Below are positions 1 to 6,637 of a DNA stretch of 10,213 bases, in pieces. This DNA comes from Methanotrichaceae archaeon. GTDB taxonomy: Archaea > Halobacteriota > Methanosarcinia > Methanotrichales > Methanotrichaceae. Positions within the stretch are counted from its first letter, which is position 1. Each line of letters begins with the position of its first letter. The stretch lies in contig DUKF01000198.1 of NCBI GenBank assembly GCA_013329455.1, positions 1 through 10,213 on the forward strand. The letters are read 5' to 3'. A program made the translations under genes and the position numbers. Below the pieces are notes generated by a model. That model saw only the letters and a program-made list of their open reading frames with translations. It was not told the DNA's origin and did no database searches.

Positions 1-48
1 AGGATGGAAATCCTTCAATTTTATAATTTTTATAACGCCCGCCATCAT

Positions 49-78
49 AAAAGAATGGGAGGATGCGCCGGAACATCC
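49..78 (-). terminator. Possible terminator after the Cys-rich gene
   Basis: Just past the stop codon of the cysteine-rich gene (reading leftward) lies a 5-bp inverted repeat, GGATG at 61-65 and CATCC at 74-78. It is followed on the minus strand by a short CTTTT run (49-53). A T-run is the usual archaeal termination signal; the hairpin is small, so this is a modest call. Confidence 0.35.
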
Positions 79-92
79 AGGCAGACGCATCT

Positions 93-506
93 TCAAGCAC
101 CGGTGATCTTAGACATCAGTCTGCTGATTAAGTTGCACGATCCTTCTTGCAAACCCTGGCAACCGGCGCCATTGCAGTTGGAATCGTCAATTCGACAGGA
201 ACTGCCATCGCAGTTGGAACAATCTGCCTGACATCCAGTGCCATTGCCATCGCAATAGTTGACTTGACATCCAGTGACGTTGCAAGCGGAATTGTTGACC
301 TGACAGGAGCTGCCATCGCAGTTGGAGCAATTGCCCAAACAACCGGTGACATTGCCGTCGGAATCATTGGCCCGACAGAAGCTGCCGTCACAGTTGGAGC
401 AATCGCCCTGACAACCTACGTTTTCCCCGCTGGCAAAGGACCCGAAGGCGAACAGCGCCGAGATTAACACCAGAAGAAACGCCATTAAAGGTTTTTGTAG
501 ACTCAT
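93..506 (-). CDS. Secreted cysteine-rich repeat protein, function unknown
   Basis: This 137-residue protein has a clear signal peptide: MSLQK, a hydrophobic stretch to about residue 22, and likely cleavage after the FAS near 25. The mature part has 18 cysteines in roughly 100 residues. It is built of units beginning at Cys32, Cys56, Cys80 and Cys92, of 24, 24, 12 and 24 residues; the third is a half unit. The conserved core is CSNCDGSxC followed by an Asn/Asp-rich segment ending in TG or AG and the next Cys. Several N-glycosylation sequons are present (NVT twice, NCS, NGT, NDS, NNS). The start is supported by GAGGGG eight bases upstream and a TATA box at the right distance. It is monocistronic. 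The cysteines could form disulfides or bind metal at the cell surface; I do not recognise the family. Confidence 0.8.
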   Translation of the reverse strand: MSLQKPLMAFLLVLISALFAFGSFASGENVGCQGDCSNCDGSFCRANDSDGNVTGCLGNCSNCDGSSCQVNNSACNVTGCQVNYCDGNGTGCQADCSNCDGSSCRIDDSNCNGAGCQGLQEGSCNLISRLMSKITGA

Positions 507-551
507 AACACTAACCCCTCGATGTGCAGTTCCACAAAGTGTGATTTAGGC

Positions 552-560
552 TATTTATAA
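552..560 (-). promoter_or_regulatory. TATA box of the Cys-rich gene
   Basis: Reading leftward the sequence is GAAAC then TTATAAATA, an A/G-rich BRE-like element followed by an archaeal TATA box. Transcription would start about 25 bases downstream, near 527, leaving a roughly 20-base leader that contains the GAGGGG ribosome-binding site. The surrounding 540-660 is very AT-rich. Confidence 0.6.
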
Positions 561-660
561 GTTTCTTAAATGCCTTCTTAGAGATTCGATTTAACGATGA
601 ATCGACCAAATGATAATATATGATATGTAAATATAATATATTCTTTAATATTATAGGCAG

Positions 661-975
661 TTGAGGGTTCCGAAAAACTGCCTGACCCCAAGTCGAGAAG
701 GTGCTCAAACTGCACCGATGAATCGCAGCGAAAAATGCCGGTCACGAAAGGGCCCTGCTCCAACACCTGATCAAGGCCGCCGACCAACAGGTCGAACGAC
801 CCGTCCACAAGCTTTGCGACTTTTCCGAGGAGGATATCGAGATCGCAAGGGCGAAGACCTCAGGATTAAGTTCAAATCTTCGGCGGACTCGGCCAGCTCC
901 GGCAAAGTCCTCTATTTTCCTCGCTCGCGATTTTCGCCAACATCTCTCCAGGGACTTGGCACCCCCTCCTTCTGA
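661..975. other. Intergenic block with possible decayed coding sequence
   Basis: After the AT-rich 540-660 the composition becomes GC-rich. On the plus strand one frame, open from 722 after a stop at 719-721, reads like ordinary protein: it includes HERALLQHLIKAADQQ and then HKLCDFSEEDIEIARAK (about 737-872), with mainly G/C third positions. It has no plausible start codon or ribosome-binding site, and the resemblance fades after about 875. A remnant of a degraded gene is possible. I cannot name a family, and open frames by chance are common in GC-rich DNA. Confidence 0.2.
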
Positions 976-990
976 ACGTCCGGGATCACT

Positions 991-3216
991 TCAGTGGTGC
1001 AATCCCATCTTAAAACACTTCGGCATTCGATCTTCGGCTGAACACTTCGCCGTCAAGCTGGAGAGATCGATCCCCGCCAGAGACACGATCCCGTGAACGG
1101 TTCCCGAATTGATCGCCCAGGCGAGGGTGATGAAGATGGGCATAGTATCTGTTAAGCTGTAACTCCACAGACCCGCAAACGTGCCCAATAGTTCCATGTA
1201 TCCGCCGACGGCCGTGCTGACGACCATCAAAGAGGTGTTCCAGTCGATGGAGCACCTGTTCGAGTACAATAGACCGAGAAGGGCCATGACAGCGTACATC
1301 AGTAAAACGCCCCTTCCGGCCACTTCGAAATACCCCTCCAGATAGAAGAAGAGGGCGAAGGCCGCGAGAGTCGCGACGAAGGGGAGGGATCGCCATCTTT
1401 TGATCTTTTCGAATATGCGAAGCCTCGCAAGCCATTGGCTCAAGAGATCCGAGATCCCAAGAATCGATATCATGAACAGCGCCCAGCCCGTGACGACGAA
1501 GAGGGAGGGACCCGAGCTTCCGCTGTAGGTCACGATCCCGTCGGAGGTGATCGTATGCTCCACAACGAAGGACACCAAGACCGACGATAGGATAAGAGCC
1601 AAGAGGTTTCTGGTCTTCATTCTGATGGCGGCCAGGATCGAGATCACTATGACTAAAAGGTAGTTCAGGTCGAAGAAGAGGGACCGCATCAGATACCCGT
1701 CCATGTAAAACCCGAAGAGAGACGCTTCCGCCAACAGCAGCACTACGAAGAAGTTGTTTCTCCTCCTGACCCTGTCTTTTTCCGTATCCCCCTGACTTTT
1801 CAGGAGGAGGTTGGCCGCATCGTTCAGCAGCTTGAGTAGGGCGGGGGTGAGGTATCTGAAGACCGGAAGCCTCGCCATGTCGTACAGGAAAAAGTCGGCT
1901 CCGACGTTGAAGAGGGTGCTCCAGCCCGGAAGCTTAAGTATCAGCTCGATTCCCCAGTTGTAAAAATCCTTGACTTTCGGCTCGGGCCGGTCCCACTTCC
2001 CGTCCTTGCCGCTGTCGTGACTGTAGGGAAGAAGTTCTAAATCGTATTTCTGGGAAGCATCGCCGAGGCCGCGTTCCTGGGCGATCCTCAGGTGCTCCAC
2101 CTCCATGGGATCGTATCCCATCAGCTGAGAGGCGATGGAATCGGCGCAGACAACGTCGTTGGAAGCGATGATCGTCTGAAAGTCCATGGGCCTGGAGCTC
2201 AGGGGTCCGATCGCCTCGCTTCCTATGCTGCCATCGATTATGACCAGGTTCGGCGTGAAGGCCTTGTTCACCTCGTAAATGACTTCCTCTATTTTCATGC
2301 GGTGATACTTGGCCTTGTCCACCTCCGGGAAGGTGCCGTACATGTTCTTCATGCCGAGGGTGACTCCAGTAAGAAGGTGGGTCTTCATCGTCGGCACCGA
2401 TATTATGACTTGGGCATCGACAACCTCCTTTGAGACCCTGTCAGTGCCGATGACGCTATCCTCTCCGAAGTCGAAGTTGACGATTTTTGTATCGGAGAGG
2501 TTCACAAGCCTTACGTCCTTCTTTTTAGCCCATTCGACCCAGCCGGAGTCGGTCGCCACCTGCCAGAACTTGTTCCAGATCATATCGGCGTCTCCGATGA
2601 AAGGCACTCCCCCCACCCCCCTGACCAGATCGACGATCTCATCGACGACCTCCGTGCTCGTAAAAGTCCCTTTGACCTCGGGCACTCCGCCGCAGATGTT
2701 CACCTTGATGAAGACCCTGTCGCCGCTCTTGACGAACCTCTCGATGCCGCCAAGGGAGGCCACTGCATCCCTGACGCACTTTTGGGCATCGGGATCTCTC
2801 GCCACGGCAAACTCAGAAGGGCCTCGGTCAATTCGGCTCTTGACGTTCCAGATGGAATTGACCTCTTTTGAGACCCTCCTGCGCTTCGAGATAAGCAGGG
2901 CGGCTGCATATCCCGCGAAGAGCCACACCGGGTAAAGGATGAAGAGAAATATCACGACGGCTGTGGGGACGTCCTCCTTGGTGATGCCTGTGATGTTGGA
3001 GTGAAGCATGAACTCGGAACCGCTCATGCCGGTGAAGAAGGGAAAGACGCTCCGGAATATGTCGGCGTATAAGAGCGAGCTAAATATTATAAATATCAGC
3101 ACGATCGCAACACCCACCACAATCTTCGCATGTCTATCCCAGCCAAGCTTTCTGCCTCCAAAGTAGATGAAGAGGCCTGACAAAACTAGCAGGGGTGGAT
3201 CTATCAGAAAACTCAT
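991..3216 (-). CDS. Multi-pass membrane protein with a central DUF362 domain
   Basis: Residue numbers assume the ATG at 3216 (741 residues). It has GAGGT nine bases upstream and fits better than the in-frame GTG at 3231. Three hydrophobic segments (about 7-20, 31-50, 85-110) precede a soluble DUF362 domain at about 165-385. Landmarks are VFIKVNICGG (168-177), SVPTMKTHLLTGVTLGMKNM (273-292), IIDGS (326-330) and ASNDVVCADSIA (351-362). About eight further hydrophobic segments follow from 488 to 710. The common DUF362 arrangement with a CxxCxxC ferredoxin module is absent. The C-terminal region looks duplicated: FYMDGY (503-508) matches FYLEGY (624-629), and E553, Y564 and W578 match E675, Y686 and W700. 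DUF362 function is poorly defined. The gene stands alone with its own promoter. The domain call is firm; the role is unknown. Confidence 0.85.
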   Translation of the reverse strand: MSFLIDPPLLVLSGLFIYFGGRKLGWDRHAKIVVGVAIVLIFIIFSSLLYADIFRSVFPFFTGMSGSEFMLHSNITGITKEDVPTAVVIFLFILYPVWLFAGYAAALLISKRRRVSKEVNSIWNVKSRIDRGPSEFAVARDPDAQKCVRDAVASLGGIERFVKSGDRVFIKVNICGGVPEVKGTFTSTEVVDEIVDLVRGVGGVPFIGDADMIWNKFWQVATDSGWVEWAKKKDVRLVNLSDTKIVNFDFGEDSVIGTDRVSKEVVDAQVIISVPTMKTHLLTGVTLGMKNMYGTFPEVDKAKYHRMKIEEVIYEVNKAFTPNLVIIDGSIGSEAIGPLSSRPMDFQTIIASNDVVCADSIASQLMGYDPMEVEHLRIAQERGLGDASQKYDLELLPYSHDSGKDGKWDRPEPKVKDFYNWGIELILKLPGWSTLFNVGADFFLYDMARLPVFRYLTPALLKLLNDAANLLLKSQGDTEKDRVRRRNNFFVVLLLAEASLFGFYMDGYLMRSLFFDLNYLLVIVISILAAIRMKTRNLLALILSSVLVSFVVEHTITSDGIVTYSGSSGPSLFVVTGWALFMISILGISDLLSQWLARLRIFEKIKRWRSLPFVATLAAFALFFYLEGYFEVAGRGVLLMYAVMALLGLLYSNRCSIDWNTSLMVVSTAVGGYMELLGTFAGLWSYSLTDTMPIFITLAWAINSGTVHGIVSLAGIDLSSLTAKCSAEDRMPKCFKMGLHH

Positions 3217-3266
3217 GAATGCTAACCTCACGACTTGCAGAAGCTCCGGGACAAAACACAGTTGCG

Positions 3267-3276
3267 CTAAATATAA
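3267..3276 (-). promoter_or_regulatory. TATA box of the DUF362 gene
   Basis: Read on the minus strand, TTATATTTAG lies about 50 bases before the ATG at 3216. Initiation would fall near 3245 and give a leader of about 30 bases carrying the GAGGT ribosome-binding site. Further AT-rich sequence lies upstream (3310-3345). Confidence 0.45.
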
Positions 3277-3341
3277 GCCTGCTGATCGACGAAGATTTTT
3301 GCCATCGTTAAGTTTAATATAAAATTGGGTTTACATAATTT

Positions 3342-3737
3342 GATCGCTCTCATTTTAAAAGCCGGAAATTCGCTTCAAAGCGGGCCACGCATCGAATTTG
3401 TTGAATTCCCCGCAGGATCTCGTTTTTCTCCAGGATAGACGGGATAGAACGGATGGCATAGGCCAGACCCCCTTGGTTCACAGGAAAAGGCAGCTTTTCG
3501 CCTTGCGTCCGGTTGAAGCATCTCTTGGAATACGAAAAGATCAGATGCCGTTCTTTCTGTTCGAATCGGAGGATGGAAGGGATCTGATCGGGACCGATAA
3601 CAGAAACGTTATCCTGAGATCTCGTTTCGAATCCCGCCCATAAAACGAAGACAAAATCAGAGGGCGCCGCTGAAGATCCAACGCCCAGATACGTCCACCA
3701 GGCCAGCAAAAGAAAAAGCTGAGGTCCGGCAAAACCA
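3342..3737. other. Gene-free or weakly coding stretch
   Basis: Two overlapping open frames run through this stretch. One is on the minus strand (3350-3709, 119 codons, TTG start); the other is on the plus strand (3398-3643, 81 codons, TTG start). Neither has an ATG or GTG start, a ribosome-binding site, a signal peptide or a motif I recognise, and they exclude each other. The minus-strand frame contains protein-like pieces such as KERHLIFSYSKRCF and IRCVARFEANFRLLK, so a degraded gene cannot be excluded. I do not call a gene here. Confidence 0.25.
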
Positions 3738-3742
3738 TAAAG

Positions 3743-3777
3743 TATATATAGAATATATAGCTATATAGAGTATATAG
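3743..3777 (+). promoter_or_regulatory. Array of four TATATAG motifs
   Basis: TATATAG occurs at 3745-3751, 3754-3760, 3762-3768 and 3771-3777, at intervals of 9, 8 and 9 bases. Each could act as an archaeal TATA box. The first would place initiation near 3773 and the second near 3783, just before the micro-ORF at 3790. The regular spacing is unusual for a single promoter. It could mark multiple start sites, a binding array or slippage expansion. Confidence 0.45.
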
Positions 3778-3789
3778 GAATTGGTTTGT

Positions 3790-3891
3790 ATGATATTAGA
3801 AGGCATCTTCATGGCTCTGCTATTTGTTGGCATAGTGTTTTCCATAACAATAGACATCTTTAAAGATATTAGAGAGCTAGTAAAAAGTTAG
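3790..3891 (+). CDS. Putative 33-residue single-helix membrane micro-protein
   Basis: ATG at 3790 opens a 33-codon frame ending in TAG. The product starts MILEGIFMALLFVGIVF, continues SITIDIFKDIRELVKS, and has no cysteines. Residues 6-23 form one continuous hydrophobic segment, followed by an amphipathic, lysine-containing tail (DIFKDIRELVKS) typical of small membrane proteins with the positive end inside. Upstream are AGGA at 3776-3779 (ten bases before the start) and the TATATAG array. A T-run (GCTTTTTTG, about 3923-3931) follows the stop and could terminate transcription. Codons are AT-rich, unlike the core genes. Function is unknown. It could encode a peptide partner of a membrane complex or a type I toxin-like peptide, or be chance; the promoter-ORF-T-run arrangement favours a real gene. 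Confidence 0.45.
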   Translation: MILEGIFMALLFVGIVFSITIDIFKDIRELVKS

Positions 3892-3922
3892 AATTGCGTG
3901 ACGACTATTTTAAAGTCGGCGA

Positions 3923-3931
3923 GCTTTTTTG
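3923..3931 (+). terminator. T-run terminator after the micro-ORF
   Basis: The stretch GCTTTTTTG on the plus strand lies about 32 bases past the micro-ORF stop. It is preceded by a weak GACT/AGTC inverted repeat around 3903-3916. Oligo-T alone can terminate archaeal transcription. Confidence 0.35.
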
Positions 3932-3956
3932 TCTGGCGGTTTAAACCTCCCAGATG

Positions 3957-4052
3957 TCGAAGTGGTTGAGCTGTGGCCTTAAAACCAATAGCATAGAAGT
4001 TGTTGGGTGAAAGGTCACCGCCCAACCCGTTCAAACGGCGTGCTAACTTCGA
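3957..4052 (+). ncRNA. Candidate structured RNA, family unknown
   Basis: A compact GC-richer block in an otherwise AT-rich gap can fold into nested stems. TCGAAGT (3957-3963) pairs with ACTTCGA (4046-4052). GCTGTGG (3970-3976) pairs with CCAATAGC (3985-3992), with one bulge. GTTGGG (4002-4007) pairs with CCCAAC (4021-4026), extended by TGA/TCA. CCGT (4027-4030) pairs with ACGG (4035-4038) around a TCAA loop. An alternative closing stem, GAAGTT (3996-4001) with AACTTC (4045-4050), competes for the same 3' strand, so two conformations are possible. The perfect palindrome GGTTTAAACC (3938-3947) lies just upstream. No downstream plus-strand gene follows, so a cis riboswitch is unlikely. The strand is uncertain because stems also form on the complement. 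It does not fit a tRNA. Confidence 0.4.
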
Positions 4053-4193
4053 TTCGAGAAGGAAGGCGACACGAATAGCTTTGAAGCGAGACCGTTCAAT
4101 TTTCTAAAAATTTTGGCACTCTCCTAAGCGTCCATCTCACGGGACTGAGAAGATCGCTAGCTGCACACACCACCCACACCCTCTACTCTGGCA
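4053..4193. other. Gap between RNA candidate and hisF
   Basis: I see no gene here. It contains a short inverted repeat, TCTCA (4135-4139) and TGAGA (4146-4150), and a CTAAAAATTTTGG stretch near 4104-4116. On the minus strand that stretch supplies a T-run about 100 bases past the hisF stop. Confidence 0.4.
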
Positions 4194-4210
4194 GATTGAG
4201 CCATTCAATC
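4194..4210 (-). terminator. Hairpin directly after hisF
   Basis: GATTGA (4194-4199) and TCAATC (4205-4210) form a perfect 6-bp stem with a 5-base loop, starting five bases past the hisF stop. No T-run follows closely, so it may stabilise the 3' end rather than terminate; termination may occur at the T-run near 4105-4113. Confidence 0.35.
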
Positions 4211-4215
4211 GAGCT

Positions 4216-5028
4216 TTACAGAGATCCCATGAGACCGGAGATACTCTTTTTGACCCCACTTACCGTGTACTCTCCGCGGTGGAAGATCCCCGCAGCGAGC
4301 GCCGCATCTGCTCCCGCCTCCTTGAAGGCCTCGAGCATGTGCTCGGGGTTTGCAGCTCCGCCACTGGCGATCACGGGGATGTCTACGGCCTCAGAGACCG
4401 CCCGGGTCAGGGGGATGTCGTAACCATCGTTCGTCCCGTCCCGATCCATGCTGGTGAGCAAGATCTCCCCTGCACCCAGCTTCTCGACCCGGCGGGCCCA
4501 GTCCACAGCGTCGATGTCGACTGGTTTTCGGCCCCCGTAGATCACCACCTCAAACCAGGCATCGCTTCCGTCCTCGAGCTTGAAGGCGTTCGCGCCCTCT
4601 TTGAGGTCGGAGTTGCGACGTGCGTCGATGGCGATGGTAATCCTCTCGGACCCGACAGCCTTTGAGGCGTTCTTGACGAGATCCGGATCTTTCAACGCCG
4701 CGGTGTTCATCCCGACCTTGTCGGCTCCAGCGTCCAGAATCTCAATGATGCCGTCTATGGTGCTTATCCCGCCGCCCACGGCGAAGGGGATCGAGACCTC
4801 CTGGGCGGTCCGCTTTGCAACGTCCACCATCGTCTTCCGCCCTTCGTGGGAGGCGGTTATGTCCAAGAAGACCAGCTCGTCTGCACCCTGTTCGTCGTAA
4901 CGCATTGCCAGCTCGACGGGGTCACCCTGCCTTTTGAGGTTCACGAACTTGACACCCTTGACCACGGAAGGCTGGCCGTCGACCACCTTCACGTCGAGAC
5001 AAGGTATGATTCTTTTCGTATCGGCCAT
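4216..5028 (-). CDS. hisF: Imidazole glycerol phosphate synthase subunit HisF
   Basis: HisF is the cyclase half of the HisF-HisH complex in histidine biosynthesis. It joins ammonia from HisH with PRFAR to give imidazole glycerol phosphate and AICAR. The 270-residue protein is a full-length (beta/alpha)8 barrel. The start RIIPCLDVK places the first catalytic Asp at 12, and the second is Asp135 in TIAIDARR. Phosphate-binding glycines are visible in AVGGGIS (83-89) and [11 protein letters not shown] (220-230). [15 protein letters not shown] (190-204) is a typical barrel motif. The Ala-Asp insertion after Met1 is minor. There is no strong ribosome-binding site next to the ATG at 5028, but the frame upstream is not conserved-looking and the family N-terminus fits here. 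The gene stands alone; hisH is not nearby. Confidence 0.97.
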   Translation of the reverse strand: MADTKRIIPCLDVKVVDGQPSVVKGVKFVNLKRQGDPVELAMRYDEQGADELVFLDITASHEGRKTMVDVAKRTAQEVSIPFAVGGGISTIDGIIEILDAGADKVGMNTAALKDPDLVKNASKAVGSERITIAIDARRNSDLKEGANAFKLEDGSDAWFEVVIYGGRKPVDIDAVDWARRVEKLGAGEILLTSMDRDGTNDGYDIPLTRAVSEAVDIPVIASGGAANPEHMLEAFKEAGADAALAAGIFHRGEYTVSGVKKSISGLMGSL

Positions 5029-5056
5029 GCTTGGTAGAAAGCACCATCGGGTAAAA

Positions 5057-5080
5057 ATGTTACTACAGATGTTACTACAG
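5057..5080 (-). repeat. Tandem 12-base repeat in the hisF leader
   Basis: Two perfect adjacent copies of ATGTTACTACAG (plus-strand reading) occupy 5057-5068 and 5069-5080, with ATG repeated again at 5081-5083. They sit between the hisF TATA box and its start codon, about where transcription should begin. A direct repeat here could be a repressor site or a chance duplication. Confidence 0.6.
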
Positions 5081-5101
5081 ATGAAAACGCGCTTTTGAAC
5101 T

Positions 5102-5112
5102 ACTTATTTATC
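5102..5112 (-). promoter_or_regulatory. TATA box of hisF
   Basis: Minus-strand GATAAATAAGT lies about 75 bases before the hisF ATG. Initiation would be near 5082, immediately before the tandem 12-base repeat, giving a leader of about 54 bases. Confidence 0.4.
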
Positions 5113-5150
5113 CATCCCCGAAGCATGAGCAAGCTGCTGGGGCTGGGCGG

Positions 5151-5475
5151 TCAATAAAACGCACCCTTTATCCCCAGGATCATCATCTGCACCGCGATGA
5201 TGGTCAGTATCAGGCCCATCAGCCTCGACACCACCTTGATCATGTCCGGCTTTTAGCAGGGCCGTGATCTTCTCGGAGTAGACGAAAGCTGATAGGTCAG
5301 CAGGCAGATGAAGGCGAAGACCCCCTCCACCACGACGACGTGGGATGGGGCCGAGTCGGTGGCCGTGAAGGAAAGGTCTGAGGAGATCGTCCCCGGCCCG
5401 GCGAGGATCGGCACCGCCAAGGGGGATATAGGCCACGTCGTCGGACTCGCCCGCCCCCTCGTCGGGGTGGGGGTA
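5151..5475 (-). pseudogene. Decayed MarC-family (UPF0056) membrane protein
   Basis: Minus-strand reading gives consecutive MarC-like pieces in different frames. ESDDVAYIPL comes first, then PLAVPILAGPGTISSDLSF (the conserved AGPG motif of the family) and VVVEGVFAFICLLTYQLS. A further shift gives FVYSEKITALLK, and finally MIKVVSRLMGLILTIIAVQM continuing to ILGIKGAFY and a TGA stop at 5153-5151. At least three frameshifts are needed, and the N-terminal half of the usual roughly 200-residue protein is missing. MarC proteins are six-helix inner membrane proteins of uncertain function. No promoter or start is evident. A single sequencing error could not explain all the shifts. The family call rests on recognisable motifs. 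Confidence 0.75.
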
Positions 5476-5769
5476 GCGTGGATTACATAAAAACTTAGAG
5501 TTTTTATACGCAGGTTATTCATAAAGTTGCTAATCTGGCAAGTAATGCTAACTTCTCAAAGATCAGAGTTTCTCGCCGAGAGGGTGGGGTATGAGTTCTC
5601 AACAAGCCCAAAATCATACCGTATAGGAATGAGCGTTTTGCGTTGTCTAGATATAATTATTGAATGAAAAGTGCCCGATTATACACATAGTCGATATAAA
5701 TTGGCCTTATAAAAGCCGATTACTATCTATTCCACTTTTCAAAAGGATACATCAACGTTAATAATTTAT
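5476..5769. other. AT-rich gap without a gene
   Basis: I find no credible ORF. The gap contains an inverted repeat, GGTATGA (5588-5594) with TCATACC (5614-5620) separated by 19 bases. TATA-like sequence occurs around 5694-5716 (GATATAAATT and CTTATAAAAG), with no gene positioned to use it. Confidence 0.4.
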
Positions 5770-6561
5770 TTAAAATATATATCTCAAAATACCATACAAA
5801 ATTAGTAATATAAAAATTAACAATACGATCCGACGTCTTAACCTATCAGCTTGAATCCAGCGCACAGGATCCTTTGATTGGTTTATAAGTGTGATCAAGA
5901 TTGTCAACACGGTTAACCAAATAGCTAGTGATTGCCATGACAAAAGGGAATATCCAAAATTATCCTTTTCATACCAAGTATTTACATGAACTTTAACTTC
6001 ATTTTTATCTAAATACCATTTATCCAAATATTTATAATAGTGATTTATAGTAATGGCATAGTTGCCTGCTGGCGCATTATCTGCAATTGTAAAATTAATT
6101 GAGAATGCTGGACGCTTTTCGTAATTCACTTCACCTAACAAGATAGGTATCTGCTCTTCCCAAGAAATATCATTTCTCAAATATCTTTTATAGCACTCAA
6201 GATTTAGTCTTAACCGGAGGCGAGATTTATTAGTTTCGGTTGTATTTTGTTTAACGTGACCATCGTCTGTTACATCATATATATAATTATATGTTACATT
6301 TGTATCCTTGGCGAGTAGTTCAGGGGGGATTGTTACTGATATTTCAGAAAAATTAACGTCACCTGCACCCGAGATATAAAACTTAATGTCGAATTCATCC
6401 CCCCCATCAACGACTGGACTTGCGGCATCTATGATAAGGCAATAGGCAGGAATTCCTTTATACGGAGCAAGAAGATCGTCCACGTCTTCTGCGATAGCAG
6501 GAAACGCCAACGCCACCAACATCAACAGGGACAAAATCTGTTTCAATCTCGTCTTAGTCAC
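5770..6561 (-). CDS. Secreted, C-terminally membrane-anchored protein, unknown function
   Basis: Starting at the GTG at 6561 the product is 263 residues. A textbook signal peptide (KTRLKQ, then ILSLLMLVALAFPAIA) has predicted cleavage after residue 24. An extracellular domain of about 180 residues follows, with beta-rich pattern and five sequons (NFS, NVT, NTT, NKS, NFT). Near the C-terminus are two hydrophobic helices (about 209-227 and 244-261) linked by a basic loop. I do not recognise the family; the layout resembles archaeal cell-surface beta-sandwich proteins. The frame stays open to an ATG at 6657, but that lies inside the tRNA half-copy and would put 32 unlikely residues before the signal peptide. 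AGGTGG sits very close to the GTG, so the exact start is uncertain. Composition is far more AT-rich than hisF, argF or fwd, suggesting horizontal origin. Confidence 0.7.
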   Translation of the reverse strand: MTKTRLKQILSLLMLVALAFPAIAEDVDDLLAPYKGIPAYCLIIDAASPVVDGGDEFDIKFYISGAGDVNFSEISVTIPPELLAKDTNVTYNYIYDVTDDGHVKQNTTETNKSRLRLRLNLECYKRYLRNDISWEEQIPILLGEVNYEKRPAFSINFTIADNAPAGNYAITINHYYKYLDKWYLDKNEVKVHVNTWYEKDNFGYSLLSWQSLAIWLTVLTILITLINQSKDPVRWIQADRLRRRIVLLIFILLILYGILRYIF

Positions 6562-6605
6562 CCACCTGACGGTGGAGACTGTCAAAATCTGTGAAAAAGA
6601 TTTTG
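6555..6605 (-). promoter_or_regulatory. Hairpins over the translation start of the SP/TM gene
   Basis: On the minus strand, AAAATCT pairs with AGATTTT (7 bp, about 6583-6604). Closer to the gene, AGTC plus CCACC pairs with GGTGG plus GACT around a GTCA loop (about 6556-6580). The second hairpin includes the AGGTGG and the GTG start, so it could limit translation, or it may argue that the start lies elsewhere. Confidence 0.35.
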
Positions 6606-6637
6606 GTGGTGGATGCAATCTCCAAGACCAAGAATCC

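Noticed and set aside
4..231. Plus-strand ORF of 75 codons at the window start
   Set aside because: It overlaps the cysteine-rich gene on the opposite strand, ends in repeat-derived sequence, and has no supporting motif.
128..467. Further long open frames on both strands through the cysteine-rich gene
   Set aside because: The repeated GC-containing units keep other frames open; only the minus frame with the signal peptide and ribosome-binding site makes a sensible protein.
3957..4052. tRNA gene in the structured block (7-bp outer stem, GTTCAAA, D-arm-like GTGGTTGAG)
   Set aside because: The T-arm-like hairpin does not abut the acceptor-like stem, has only a 4-bp stem, and no correct anticodon arm can be placed.
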